From Symploca sp. SIO3C6 (GTDB lineage: Bacteria > Cyanobacteriota > Cyanobacteriia > Cyanobacteriales > Coleofasciculaceae): DNA of 64,000 nt. Location: positions 62,001-126,000 of the forward strand of contig JAAHHJ010000015.1 in assembly GCA_010692425.1 (NCBI GenBank), in the 5' to 3' direction. Every line of letters begins with the position of its first letter. Positions within the stretch are counted from its first letter, which is position 1. A program made the translations under genes and the position numbers. The notes beneath the pieces were generated by a model. The model was given only the letters and a program-made list of their open reading frames with translations. It was not told the DNA's origin and ran no database searches. Of this stretch, positions 1 through 8,312 are shown one piece after another.

Positions 1-353
1 ATTTTAGTCAAATCGATGTTAAAAGTCTGGGCATCTATATCTACGAAAACAGGAGTAGCACCGACAGCAGTAATTACCTCAGCCGTGGCAATAAATGTGA
101 AGGGAGTAGTAATTACCTCATCCCCTGGTTCAATTTCCAAGGCTCTTAACGCCAGGTAAAGAGCATCAGTACCAGAATTACAAGCCACACATTCAGAAAC
201 GCTTATGTAAGCAGCAAACTGCTGTTCAAAACTTTCTACTGTAGGACCACCGATATAGCGCCCAGAGTTTAGAACTTCAGCAACAGCTACACTAACCTGT
301 TCTCCAATAATTTTATACTGCCGCGTTAGTTCAAAAGGGGGGATATTCTTCAC
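1..353 (-). CDS. DegT/DnrJ/EryC1/StrS family aminotransferase, N-terminal part
   Basis: PLP-dependent sugar aminotransferase of the kind that makes amino sugars for surface polysaccharides. The gene runs off the left edge, so only about 117 N-terminal residues are visible. The reading frame begins at a GTG (353-351) directly after an in-frame TGA, with AGGTG upstream as a weak ribosome site. Visible family hallmarks are the PPFELTRQY opening, a SGRYIGGPTVESFE stretch, the CNSGTDALYLALRAL cofactor-phosphate segment, and the DEVITTPFTFIATAEVI segment followed by GATPVFVDID. The PLP lysine lies outside the window. A second, more distant family member lies at 21845-23038. The substrate cannot be told from this fragment. 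Confidence 0.85.
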   Translation of the reverse strand, partial: MKNIPPFELTRQYKIIGEQVSVAVAEVLNSGRYIGGPTVESFEQQFAAYISVSECVACNSGTDALYLALRALEIEPGDEVITTPFTFIATAEVITAVGATPVFVDIDAQTFNIDLTK

Positions 354-356
354 TCA

Positions 357-478
357 CTCGCACCTAGTAATCGTAAAAAGACTCGCTTCGGCGGTAGTCG
401 CCTCTGCACTAAATCCCACGCTTGAAAGACGTGGGCTTTGCTTACTTTTCTGTAATAAAATACAATCAAATTTAGCAT
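357..478 (-). mobile_element. IS200/IS605-type end remnant (hairpin plus truncated tnpB-like start)
   Basis: A short hairpin, CCCACG / CGTGGG with a 9-base loop (415-435), is followed on the minus strand by sequence rich in GGCGACTACCGCCGAAGCG. This is the kind of subterminal palindrome found at IS200/IS605 ends in cyanobacteria. Just upstream on the same strand is an ATG (478) opening MLNLIVFYYR, which resembles a TnpB N-terminus that runs directly into the hairpin. The simplest reading is an internally deleted copy. No transposase gene is present, and the left boundary is not defined. The family assignment is from memory of such ends. Confidence 0.4.
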
Positions 479-555
479 TTTATGGGAAAAAGAAATTTGG
501 GGATTTTTCATTCCTATTTCTTGAGCAATTGTAGATTTATCAACTTGTTTAAATC

Positions 556-1335
556 GTGGAGTCTTTAATTGAACTGGAGCCAACAGATTTACTCTGGGCA
601 TTGGGAATGATCGCCATTGCTATTGGTTTATCTAGCACTCAAAGATTAAGATTAGAAATTACACTAGTTAATGCCACTGGACGAACCATCCTACAATTAC
701 TAGTCGCTGGATATTTGCTAGCTATAGTCTTCACTTTAAACAACCCTATCCTGATTGTGGGGCTCTTAGTGCTGATGCTAGCGATCGCTACAATTGTAGC
801 CCGCAATCGCATTGGTAAAAAAATCCCCCACATCTCGAGCCTAGTTTTTGGGTCGATATTTTTTAGTACAACCCTGAGTGTTAGTTATACCATTGTCTTA
901 ATCATTCAACCAGAAATATGGTATAGTCCCCAGTACCTGATACCCTTAGGAGCAATTGTACTGGGACAGGTGATGAATGGAACTGCTATTGCTGGTGAGC
1001 GCTTGGTTAGCGCCATTAGCAACAGCCGCCAGGAAATCGAAACCCATCTTAGCTTAGGCGCAACACCGCAACAGTCAGTAGCAGCTTACCGCCAAGATGC
1101 CATCCGTGCTGGACTAATTCCTACCACAAACTCAATGATGGTCATCGGGTTAGTGGGTTTGCCATCGCTAATGAGTGGTCAATTGTTAAGTGGAATTGAC
1201 GCCCTGAATGCAGCATCTTATCAGATACTAATTATGTTAATGCTAGTCTTTGCTAACTTGCTCACAACCTTGTTAGTGACTCAAGGACTAGCGCGCCAAT
1301 TTTTCAACGCCCAAGCCCAGCTGCGGATACCCTGA
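556..1335 (+). CDS. fetB: FetB/UPF0014 family ABC transporter permease
   Basis: Integral membrane permease of the FetB (YbbM, UPF0014) family; E. coli FetAB is linked to iron export. The 259-residue protein is almost wholly hydrophobic, with about seven membrane segments. The family signature lies in the centre: PLGAIVLGQVMNGTAIAGER, then an ETHLSLGATPQQ coupling-type loop and RAGLIPTTNSMMVIGLVGLP. It starts at a GTG; the next residues MESLIELEPTDLLWAL match the usual short hydrophilic lead. No FetA-type ATPase gene lies beside it, so the ATPase partner must be elsewhere. The transported metal is not evident from sequence. Confidence 0.8.
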   Translation: MESLIELEPTDLLWALGMIAIAIGLSSTQRLRLEITLVNATGRTILQLLVAGYLLAIVFTLNNPILIVGLLVLMLAIATIVARNRIGKKIPHISSLVFGSIFFSTTLSVSYTIVLIIQPEIWYSPQYLIPLGAIVLGQVMNGTAIAGERLVSAISNSRQEIETHLSLGATPQQSVAAYRQDAIRAGLIPTTNSMMVIGLVGLPSLMSGQLLSGIDALNAASYQILIMLMLVFANLLTTLLVTQGLARQFFNAQAQLRIP

Positions 1336-1413
1336 ACTATACAAACCTTTGGCAAGTGCAGAAAGCTCGTCAAAATCCTCTCCCCATCTCTCCATCTCTC
1401 CATCCCCCCTCTT

Positions 1414-3246
1414 TCAATTCCCTTGACGATGTACTTCGATTAGAGAATCATCGGGTGTATAGACTTCCAGACGCATTTGAGCATTAGAGCTAACTACTTC
1501 CAATGCATCTTCTAACCTCAAAACGTGATTAATCACCCCAGCTTGAGCCTTAGAGTCACCACTTACTTGGGCAGTAAGGGCTGTTTTTCTCACTGTCTGC
1601 ATATAATTACGCGTCAGCTTGACTTTAATCACATTGTTGCTAATGCTGTAGCTACAGACTTGAGTTCCCCCAAAGCAAATCCGATTCAAATCTTCGCGGG
1701 CTTGTTGTGTCCTAATTACAACCTCCAACTTAGCTTGCGCTTGCTCAAAAGACTCCTGATAAGAATCAATCAAAGACTGTGCTTTAGCATAGTAAAAGGT
1801 GTTGTTAGGAACTTGATTAACGTAGGTCAAGGCATTACGCCAATTAATTACAGCTGTTGACCATTGCTGGTTCTTTTGAGCATCTTGAGCTAATTTAGCT
1901 AGACGGACTCCCTGATTATAAGCATTGGCAGCAATTTGCTCTTGGGTTTTGCGGTCTCGAGCCAAAGCCATCTTGGATGTATAAATAGCTGATAACTGCT
2001 GTGCTTCCTTGTAAGCAGTGGTGCCTTGGGGAATCTGATTGAGACGCTGGAGGGCTGTTTGCCAAGTAGCGAGAACTAACTGCCAATGTTCCAAAGACTG
2101 GGCAACTCCTTGACGAGCTTCAGCAATCTTAGCAGCGTCGGTTGCAGCTTTGATGTGTTCTAGGGACTGTCGCTCCTTCAACAATCGCTGATTAATTGTT
2201 GCTAAGTTAGTCTTATATTCCTTAAGCTTTCGTTGAGCCAAAGGTTGCAACTGGCTATCAGCAGGAACCTGTTCGAGACGGGCGATTGCCTGCCGCCATA
2301 GCTTCTGAATTTCTATCCATTTAGAAGCCGGATGAGGTGGATTTTGACTTTGAGCAGCAGCCCTCGAAGCAGTCTTCATTGCCTCAACAACCTCCTCAAG
2401 ATTTTGAGACTGTTGGCGATAATTTGCTAGTAGCTCTCGGGCATTAGAATGCTCTTTTGACCACATCGGAATCGATTCGAGCATCTTAATGGCAGAGTTC
2501 ATCTGTTGCTGTGCCTCCAGCACCTCCTTCCCAGACTGGAGATTTTCCAGGGAACTATTTGATTTCTCAAGTAATTGCTGAGCCTCATTAATCGCCGTAC
2601 AAGGTCCAGTCACGCAGGGACGGGTTAACAAATAGAGGATACTAGAGAAAACTACTATACTTAAGCCGACACTAGCCACCACCAATGAAAGCAGAGAAGG
2701 TTTAGGGTTAACTGGTGCTGGTGTTGAGGTTGTTGCAGGCAAAGGCTCCCCTTGTTGTTCAACCCCAGAGGGAAATTGATCCCAGGGGTGGGCTGAAGCC
2801 GATGAGGCAGTAGATTTCTCTTGGGGTTGAGTCAACTCTTCCTCTAAGGGTTCGCTTGCCAAAACTTCTGTGCTAGTATCCTCTGATAGTAGTTCAGTGT
2901 CCGTAAATTCCTCAAGGGTGTTAGGTTTAGTTGCTGATTCCCCTAGAGCTTTGAGTCGGAAACAGTGATAAACATAGGGTCGTTTTTGCCCTGCTACTCT
3001 CAAATAAATTTTAACCTCGTCACTAGCTGACGAGTGTTGGGCAATAATTGCTTGCTCTAAAAACTCAAAAGTTAACTGTGGATCTAGCACCACATCTTCT
3101 CGATGTTGAACCAGAACCATCAAATTTCCTTCTAAAAATCGACACTGAACCTGAACAGGAGCAATATCTGGCAAAATTGAGAGCAGCTCTGCCTGCAAAA
3201 TATTCGCCAAAATTCCTAAATCCTCTGGGCGCGTCGCTGTTTTCAT
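1414..3246 (-). CDS. Single-pass membrane protein with long coiled-coil region, function unknown
   Basis: I do not recognise a functional family. The 610 residues divide into a cytosolic N-terminal domain (about 1-100, beginning MKTATRPEDLGILANILQ), an acidic Ser/Thr/Glu/Pro-rich linker (about 105-185), and one transmembrane helix (about 187-210, SLLSLVVASVGLSIVVFSS). A long Gln/Ala/Leu-rich helical region of repeated TPR-like or coiled-coil character follows (about 220-510), then a compact C-terminal domain holding two Cys in a CFGGTQVC motif. Such proteins are common in cyanobacterial genomes as conserved hypotheticals. The gene stands alone, and the divergent spacer to the SDR gene at 3468 must hold both promoters. 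Confidence 0.7.
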   Translation of the reverse strand: MKTATRPEDLGILANILQAELLSILPDIAPVQVQCRFLEGNLMVLVQHREDVVLDPQLTFEFLEQAIIAQHSSASDEVKIYLRVAGQKRPYVYHCFRLKALGESATKPNTLEEFTDTELLSEDTSTEVLASEPLEEELTQPQEKSTASSASAHPWDQFPSGVEQQGEPLPATTSTPAPVNPKPSLLSLVVASVGLSIVVFSSILYLLTRPCVTGPCTAINEAQQLLEKSNSSLENLQSGKEVLEAQQQMNSAIKMLESIPMWSKEHSNARELLANYRQQSQNLEEVVEAMKTASRAAAQSQNPPHPASKWIEIQKLWRQAIARLEQVPADSQLQPLAQRKLKEYKTNLATINQRLLKERQSLEHIKAATDAAKIAEARQGVAQSLEHWQLVLATWQTALQRLNQIPQGTTAYKEAQQLSAIYTSKMALARDRKTQEQIAANAYNQGVRLAKLAQDAQKNQQWSTAVINWRNALTYVNQVPNNTFYYAKAQSLIDSYQESFEQAQAKLEVVIRTQQAREDLNRICFGGTQVCSYSISNNVIKVKLTRNYMQTVRKTALTAQVSGDSKAQAGVINHVLRLEDALEVVSSNAQMRLEVYTPDDSLIEVHRQGN

Positions 3247-3467
3247 GTCAACACTCGCGGCTGGATACCTCTACAAAGCCTAGGGTATGTGTGAGAGGAA
3301 GCCACGCCTCCACTCATACTGGCAAAACCGAAATTTTCTAAAAATGCATCATGAGCAATTGCTCACAACCAATCAAGTATAAAAGCCTTCTTCCCTGTCC
3401 TCTCTGTTACCATACCTATTTTCAAGGCTAGTTACTACATCTTTAGACCTAGCATGATAGATAACTA

Positions 3468-4364
3468 ATGATCATCTCTAACCAAGTTTTACTAATCACA
3501 GGCGCTTCCTCAGGAATTGGTGCTGCCTTAGCGCGGAAATTAGCAGCCCAATTCTCGGGCATTCGTTTGGTACTTGCTGCTCGTAACCAGCAGAAATTAG
3601 AGGCTGTGGCAGCTGAGTGCCTCAAAACTGGTGCCGATGTGCTAGTGGTAGCCACTGATATGAGCCAAGTTGAACAGGTTAAAACTTTAGCGCATTTAGC
3701 TGTTGAGCATTTTGGTCGGGTTGATGTCCTGGTCAATAATGCTGGTTATGGGCAGATTGGACCAATAGAATTAATGTCACCAGTAGATGCCAAGGAACAA
3801 TTCGCCGTTAATTTTCACGGTCCCTTGGTCTTGATTCAAGCTCTAATTCCCACCATGCGCAACCAAGGTGGTGGCAGGATTATCAACATCAGTTCTATAG
3901 CGGGGCGACTAGCCTTTCCCATGGTGGGTTTGTATAGTACATCTAAGTTTGCCTTGGAGGCTCTCAGTGATGTCCTGCGCATGGAATTAGAGGGGTTCAA
4001 CATCAAAGTTAGCATAATTGAACCAGGACCTGTGAATACGGAGTTTGCTCGCGTTGCCAGCCAGAAAATGTCACTAGCATTGCCAAACATAGAAAAAACA
4101 CCATACCGTGCCGCTTGGCAGGCAATCAAAGATATTGAACAGCGAGCTGCTAGTCTGGCATGGAGTTCCGAACAGGTGGCAAGGGTGATTGTGAGAGCAA
4201 TCACTGCTAATCACCCTCGTCCTCGCTATATTGCTTCCACTGGCGGTAGGACTCTGCTGTTTTTGATGACCAAACTTATGCCGCTTCGGCTTGTAGACAT
4301 GTTCTGGAAGCACTTCTATGGCATTAATCTGGTGGAAAAAGACTGGAGAAACCGCACTGATTGA
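3468..4364 (+). CDS. Short-chain dehydrogenase/reductase (classical SDR)
   Basis: NAD(P)-dependent oxidoreductase with a Rossmann fold. The 298 residues show the full classical SDR set: cofactor-binding TGASSGIG at 11-18, NNAG at 90-93, and the catalytic Ser at 142-143, Tyr156 and Lys160 (YSTSK). PGPVNTEF follows the active site. An arginine pair in the LAARNQQKL segment after strand 2 suggests NADP preference. The C-terminus is longer than in minimal SDRs and hydrophobic (LLFLMTKLMPLRLVDMFW), so membrane association is possible. The substrate is unknown. The sucC gene follows on the same strand after a 127-bp spacer. Confidence 0.88.
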   Translation: MIISNQVLLITGASSGIGAALARKLAAQFSGIRLVLAARNQQKLEAVAAECLKTGADVLVVATDMSQVEQVKTLAHLAVEHFGRVDVLVNNAGYGQIGPIELMSPVDAKEQFAVNFHGPLVLIQALIPTMRNQGGGRIINISSIAGRLAFPMVGLYSTSKFALEALSDVLRMELEGFNIKVSIIEPGPVNTEFARVASQKMSLALPNIEKTPYRAAWQAIKDIEQRAASLAWSSEQVARVIVRAITANHPRPRYIASTGGRTLLFLMTKLMPLRLVDMFWKHFYGINLVEKDWRNRTD

Positions 4365-4491
4365 AGAAGAGGGAATAGGGAACAGGGAACTCTTAACAGG
4401 GAACAGGGGAAAATTGGATGGGGATCAGTACCCATCGATAACGCAAGCTTTTAAAGAGAATAAAGACACAACAGGGTGTGCATCCAATACT

Positions 4492-5763
4492 ATGGACTTA
4501 CTAGAATACCAGGCAAAAGAATTATTTCGCGAGATCGGCATTCCTGTTTTGCCTTCTCAATGCATCGGTGATCCTACAGATATTAAGCGCTTGCAGATTC
4601 GTTATCCAGTGGTACTCAAGTCCCAAGTACCTGCTGGAGGGCGAGGTAGAGCTGGTGGCATTAGGTTTGTAGAAAATACTATAGATGCCATCGCTGCAGC
4701 TAGGGCAGTTTTTAATCTCCCTATTCTTGGTCAATATCCGCAAGTACTGCTGGCAGAATCCCGCTACGATGCTGATCAGGAATTTTATCTGGCATTACTC
4801 CTCGATTATGAATTGAGGCATCCTGTCTTGTTAGGTTCTGTAGAAGGAGGTTTAAATTCTGTCTTGGCAAGAGAGCAGATGCAAAAGGTGGTAATTGAGC
4901 AAGAATTCTCTCCTTTTTATGCTCGGCGTCTAGCAGTCAAAATGGGACTCCAGGGCAAACTGATTGACTCAGTTAGTGATATTGTCCAAAGGATGTACCA
5001 GATTTTTATCCAAAAAGACTTGGATTTGGTGGAAATTAATCCCCTCGGCATTAGTCCTCAAGGTGAGGTAATGGCTCTTGATGGCAAAATTAGTGTCAAT
5101 GAATACGCTCTAGGACGACATCCTGAACTGATCCCCTTAGCATTAGCCAGTGTTAACGGTCATAGAGAACAACCAATGTTCAAAAGTCAACTAAGTGAAT
5201 TTAATTTGACTGATAAACAAGGCAATATTGCCATCCTCTGTAACAGCACTTGTCTAGCAGCAGCAACCATAGATTTAATTTACAAAGCTAAGGGACAGCT
5301 AGCCAAATGTTTGATTTTAGAAGGCTATGCTAGCTGGGACTCACCTTCACTTTCATCTCCTGTGCAACAACTGCAAGCGGCACTAAAACTTCTTACAGAG
5401 GCTAAGGGAATCAAAGTAGTCTTAGTAAACATCTTGAGTAATTTTGCTGCTAGTGAGGAGGTAGCTGAGGTTATTGCCAACTATATCCTCTCCCTATTTG
5501 AGCAAACACCAGTACTGAGTGCTACTGACCGAGGAATGAGACCAACTGGTACTAATTCGCGTCCCCATCGCTCTCAAGCTCAATCTAGCAACACACAACA
5601 GCTACAACTAGCATCTAATGCTCAACTTCCTCATTTTGTGATCCGCTTGCTTGGGGATAATCTTGATGGTGTCAAGGAGCGCTTATCGACAATGCCCATA
5701 CACTGGAACCACGACTTGGAGCGGGCAGTTGAACAAAGTGTATCTTTAGCTAAGTCAGCGTGA
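4492..5763 (+). CDS. sucC: Succinyl-CoA ligase (ADP-forming) beta-subunit-like protein
   Basis: ATP-grasp subunit of succinyl-CoA synthetase, which in a working enzyme couples succinyl-CoA and ADP to succinate and ATP. I start it at ATG 4492 because MDLLEYQAKELF is the conserved opening; the open frame extends 58 codons further upstream, but that part is low-complexity. The grasp loop AGGRGRAGG (48-56) and the metal ligands in EINPL (181-185) and LDGK (196-199) are kept. The C-terminal ligase domain is divergent: the glycine-rich GGG segment is replaced, and a roughly 35-residue Ser/Gln/Asn-rich insertion precedes the final VIRLLGDN. Its partner sucD lies 2.5 kb downstream, not adjacent, and lacks key catalytic residues. 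Confidence 0.82.
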   Translation: MDLLEYQAKELFREIGIPVLPSQCIGDPTDIKRLQIRYPVVLKSQVPAGGRGRAGGIRFVENTIDAIAAARAVFNLPILGQYPQVLLAESRYDADQEFYLALLLDYELRHPVLLGSVEGGLNSVLAREQMQKVVIEQEFSPFYARRLAVKMGLQGKLIDSVSDIVQRMYQIFIQKDLDLVEINPLGISPQGEVMALDGKISVNEYALGRHPELIPLALASVNGHREQPMFKSQLSEFNLTDKQGNIAILCNSTCLAAATIDLIYKAKGQLAKCLILEGYASWDSPSLSSPVQQLQAALKLLTEAKGIKVVLVNILSNFAASEEVAEVIANYILSLFEQTPVLSATDRGMRPTGTNSRPHRSQAQSSNTQQLQLASNAQLPHFVIRLLGDNLDGVKERLSTMPIHWNHDLERAVEQSVSLAKSA

Positions 5764-5874
5764 CATTCTCCTGGGATCCAAAAGAGCTGGACATTCCATC
5801 TACTAAAACCAATAGACCTATTATGAGTTAGTGACTACAGTTTGATCTCAAGAAGATAATTTTTCTTGGAAAAA

Positions 5875-6519
5875 TTAGATGCTTTTGCTTTGGAGATAGA
5901 GTTCCCCACTAAATTCGCGAGTTTGTTTAGCGCTGCTTGCTATCAAATGAACAAAATTTTCCAAAATTTGCAGACCTCCCTCAGAAGACTTTTCTGGATG
6001 AAACTGAGTTGCCATCAAATTATTTCGTGCAACAGCAGCAGTGACTATTTGACTACCATGTGTGACTGTAGCTACAACACATTTTAAATCCTTAGGAATA
6101 ACGTAGTAGGAATGCACAAAGTACATCCAACAGCCATTATTCAAACCCATCCACAGAGGTATATCCTGAGCAAAATGCAGCTGATTCCAGCCTACATGAG
6201 GAATTCTTAAATTGGGTTCTGGTTTGAAGCGTTCTACCATACCAGAAAAAACTCCTAGTCCTGGTTCATCACCTTCAGTACTCCCATCAAACAAAATTTG
6301 TAAGCCTAGACAAATACCGAGTAAAGGTTGTTGACGAGCAATTGCTGCCTTAATCGGTTTTTCAAATCTGTGCTTTCTGAGGCTTCTCACTACAGGATCA
6401 AACGAGCCAACTCCAGGCAATACAAGACCATCGTATTGCTCTAAATCATAAGGTTTACTGACAATCTCGACTCGAGTTCCTGCTTTTTGCAACCCTTTAC
6501 AAACTGAATGTAAATTACC
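5875..6519 (-). pseudogene. hisH: Imidazole glycerol phosphate synthase glutaminase subunit HisH, 5' end lost
   Basis: HisH hydrolyses glutamine and passes ammonia to HisF in histidine synthesis. The class-I amidotransferase triad is intact: Cys61 in GICLGLQ, and His165 and Glu167 in FHPEKSSEGG (numbered from the TTG at 6492). HisH homology (GNLHSVCKGLQKAG) continues in frame upstream to about 6519 and then breaks. The usual first strand (M-x-VIAVVDYDMGN) is replaced by unrelated sequence with an in-frame TAG four codons further out. An ATGGCTGTT at 6596 is in another frame. Only a TTG inside the domain could serve as start, so I call it broken. No other his gene is nearby. Confidence 0.7.
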
Positions 6520-6734
6520 TACTGACTAGCAGAGGCAGTTACATAGCGCTGCTTTGCTATCGTTGATCTAAGATTGGTGCTAACTTGAACAGCCATAGTT
6601 ACAATTTTTCTCAAAACAAATTAGGCGTAAAATTCACATCTTCAGGTTCAGTTTTCTACGCTGTAATCATAGTTATACTTACAGTCGCACTGTTAACTTT
6701 CAGCAGTCATTTATCCTCACCATTAAACAAAAAT

Positions 6735-7195
6735 TTATAAGTCAACCTCAAAAGTTGTCTCCCCTTCGGTTATTTGAAATCCCATTTTGTGCCAAAAATT
6801 ATAACCAACTAAATTATCGTTAATAACAAAGAGGAATATTCGCTGTATTCCGAGCAATTTAAATGCCTTTAATGCTTGCTTTACTAGGCACAGCCTAATC
6901 CTTGATATCTATAACTTTCCTTGACTAGTAAGTGACTGATTGTCCCTCTTACACCAAACGATCCTCCAATTATTGCCCCTATAATTCTGTTGCTTTTCTT
7001 CGCTACTAAATTGGTATAAGGGTTGTCAAAAATTGCTTTCTCTAAAATGGAGATATCCTCCCATTCACACCAAGAAACCTCTGGAGAGTTTTTCATGAGT
7101 GCGATAATCTCAGGAATGTCTTGCCTTGTTGTAGTCGTAATTTCGACTTCTGAGGGAATTTCATTACTCAGAGTTGGTAAGAGAGCAGTTTTCAT
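6735..7195 (-). pseudogene. GNAT family N-acetyltransferase, frameshifted
   Basis: The ORF from ATG 7195 encodes the N-terminal two thirds of a GNAT domain, up to the acetyl-CoA loop RYQGLGC, and then stops at 6884. Shifting one frame at about 6890 restores the rest of the fold without a stop: LVKQALKAFKLLGIQRIFLFV followed by the family-typical NFWHKMGFQITEGETTFEVDL and a TAA at 6735-6737. A single-base deletion after the GLG motif explains this. Without the frameshift the protein would be about 153 residues, normal for the family. The acceptor substrate is unknown. Sequencing error is the main alternative. Confidence 0.75.
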
Positions 7196-7705
7196 TTTTT
7201 ATACCTATCGGAAAAAGCAGTGAAAGACTTGATGAACTCAATAAAAACGGGATAAATGGGTAAAATCAACTAAGGTGCCAGTAAGTGCAAAATAGCTCAC
7301 TCTGTTTGAAACAGCACTTTTTCGTGCCTTAGTAACAGGTTCGAAACTCAAATAATTTCTTTAAAATCAAACTTAGGCTTATGCAGATAAGCAATAAATT
7401 ATCTCTCAAGATTGAAAATTTGAGCATCTTGTTCTGTACTAATTGATTTTTACCAACAAATATCAGTTTTGCTGGAAAAAATGGAAACCGAGCGATAACA
7501 GGCTTGATCACCAGCAAATGATTCCAGAAGTCAAGTTTTTTTCTTCTATAGAAATCATAAAGAAATTATATAGAAAAGTCAAGATAAAACAAAGGAAATA
7601 TTAGTATTTGGATTTTTAAATTGCTTTTATAGCTTGTATACAAGTTATAATGCTATTTAGCCTTAGTTGTGTATACTAGATGTCGCGTGTTATGTTTTTT
7701 TTACA
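7196..7705. other. Gene-free AT-rich spacer with an imperfect hairpin
   Basis: About 510 bases between the GNAT relic and the ribbon-helix-helix locus hold no convincing gene. An imperfect inverted repeat brackets 7269-7329 (TAAGGTGCC... and ...GTGCCTTA) around an inner CTGTTT/AAACAG hairpin. This could be an element remnant or a small structured RNA. I see no promoter that I would defend. Confidence 0.4.
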
Positions 7706-7788
7706 ATGGCGGAACAGAAAAAGCCTGGTCCTCGTATAGCAGTACGTATTAAGGTTAGGACAAACTGAATCGCTAGAACTTTGTCAAA

Positions 7789-7816
7789 TTCTGCCTTCTG
7801 CCTTCTGCCTTCTGCC
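7789..7816. repeat. Heptanucleotide tandem repeat TTCTGCC x4
   Basis: Four exact head-to-tail copies of TTCTGCC. It sits between a short ATG frame at 7706 (18 codons, MAEQKKPGPR...) and the GTG frame at 7853. Short tandem heptamers of this kind are a known feature of filamentous cyanobacterial genomes. Confidence 0.9.
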
Positions 7817-7852
7817 CTGGAGCCTTGCGCGTAGCGCTATATTGGTCAAACT

Positions 7853-8110
7853 GTGGGGAGACCAGCTTACAATCCTAAGGGTGTCAATCAGTACTCGCAA
7901 GGTAAAGGTCAAGGTACTAAGTCTAGTAAACCAATGCAGGGCAGGATGCCGATCAATCTTGACAAAAGGATAAGGGCGATTGCTTCTCATGAAGGAATGA
8001 CTATTAGCAAAATTATGGAAGAGGCTTTTAGGGTGTTTCTAAAAGAGTATGAAGAAAGATCCTCCTATCAAAACGGAGGATTGTTGTATGCTCGCCAGAG
8101 CCAGGATTGA
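7853..8110 (+). CDS. Small basic ribbon-helix-helix-like protein
   Basis: An 85-residue basic protein starting at GTG 7853. Residues about 33-68 (MPINLDKRIRAIASHEGMTISKIMEEAFRVFL) look like a ribbon-helix-helix DNA-binding module (CopG/ParG type): a beta strand, then two helices with the usual T-x-S-x-x-x-E-E-A pattern. The N-terminal arm is rich in Gly, Gln and Lys. No toxin partner is evident. A short frame at 7706-7762 encodes a Lys/Pro-rich start (MAEQKKPG) that could be the original N-terminus, cut off by the 7-bp repeat tract. A strong inverted repeat follows the stop codon. Antitoxin or plasmid-partition ancestry is possible but unproven. Confidence 0.55.
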   Translation: MGRPAYNPKGVNQYSQGKGQGTKSSKPMQGRMPINLDKRIRAIASHEGMTISKIMEEAFRVFLKEYEERSSYQNGGLLYARQSQD

Positions 8111-8120
8111 TGGGAATTTG

Positions 8121-8152
8121 GGTTCATATAGTACTTTAGTGCTATATGAACC
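8121..8152. promoter_or_regulatory. 32-bp near-perfect inverted repeat upstream of sucD
   Basis: GGTTCATATAGTACT and AGTGCTATATGAACC pair over 15 bp (one G-T wobble) around a 2-base loop. It lies 10 bases after the ribbon-helix-helix-like gene and 160 bases before sucD. The core AGTACTTTAGTGCT matches the cyanobacterial LexA-box consensus except at one position. No T-run follows, so an operator is as likely as a terminator. Confidence 0.45.
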
Positions 8153-8312
8153 ATATATTTATGAGGAGGATAAAACCCATTTTTGGGAGTCATCTTTTAT
8201 TTGCCAGGGGCACATATCTTGCGACACTTTAATAAACGGTACCCATTCTAATTCAGTACTGTTTTACTACCTCTTTGGTGAGGTGAGTTTCCTAACTTCG
8301 CTGAGTTTTTTT

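Noticed and set aside
1383-1415. Pyrimidine-rich TCTCCATC repeats, also seen near 31300, 44210 and 60700
   Set aside because: Low-complexity sequence common in this genome; no defined unit or ends.
4318-4491. 58-codon N-terminal extension of sucC
   Set aside because: Low-complexity GGGAACAGGGAA-type sequence; MDLLEYQAKELF is the conserved start.
7269-7345. GGTTCGAAACTC resembling a tRNA T-arm
   Set aside because: The stem does not pair and no D-arm, anticodon arm or acceptor stem is found.
8049-8312. 88-codon N-terminal extension of sucD
   Set aside because: Overlaps the preceding gene and the inverted repeat; not homologous to SucD.
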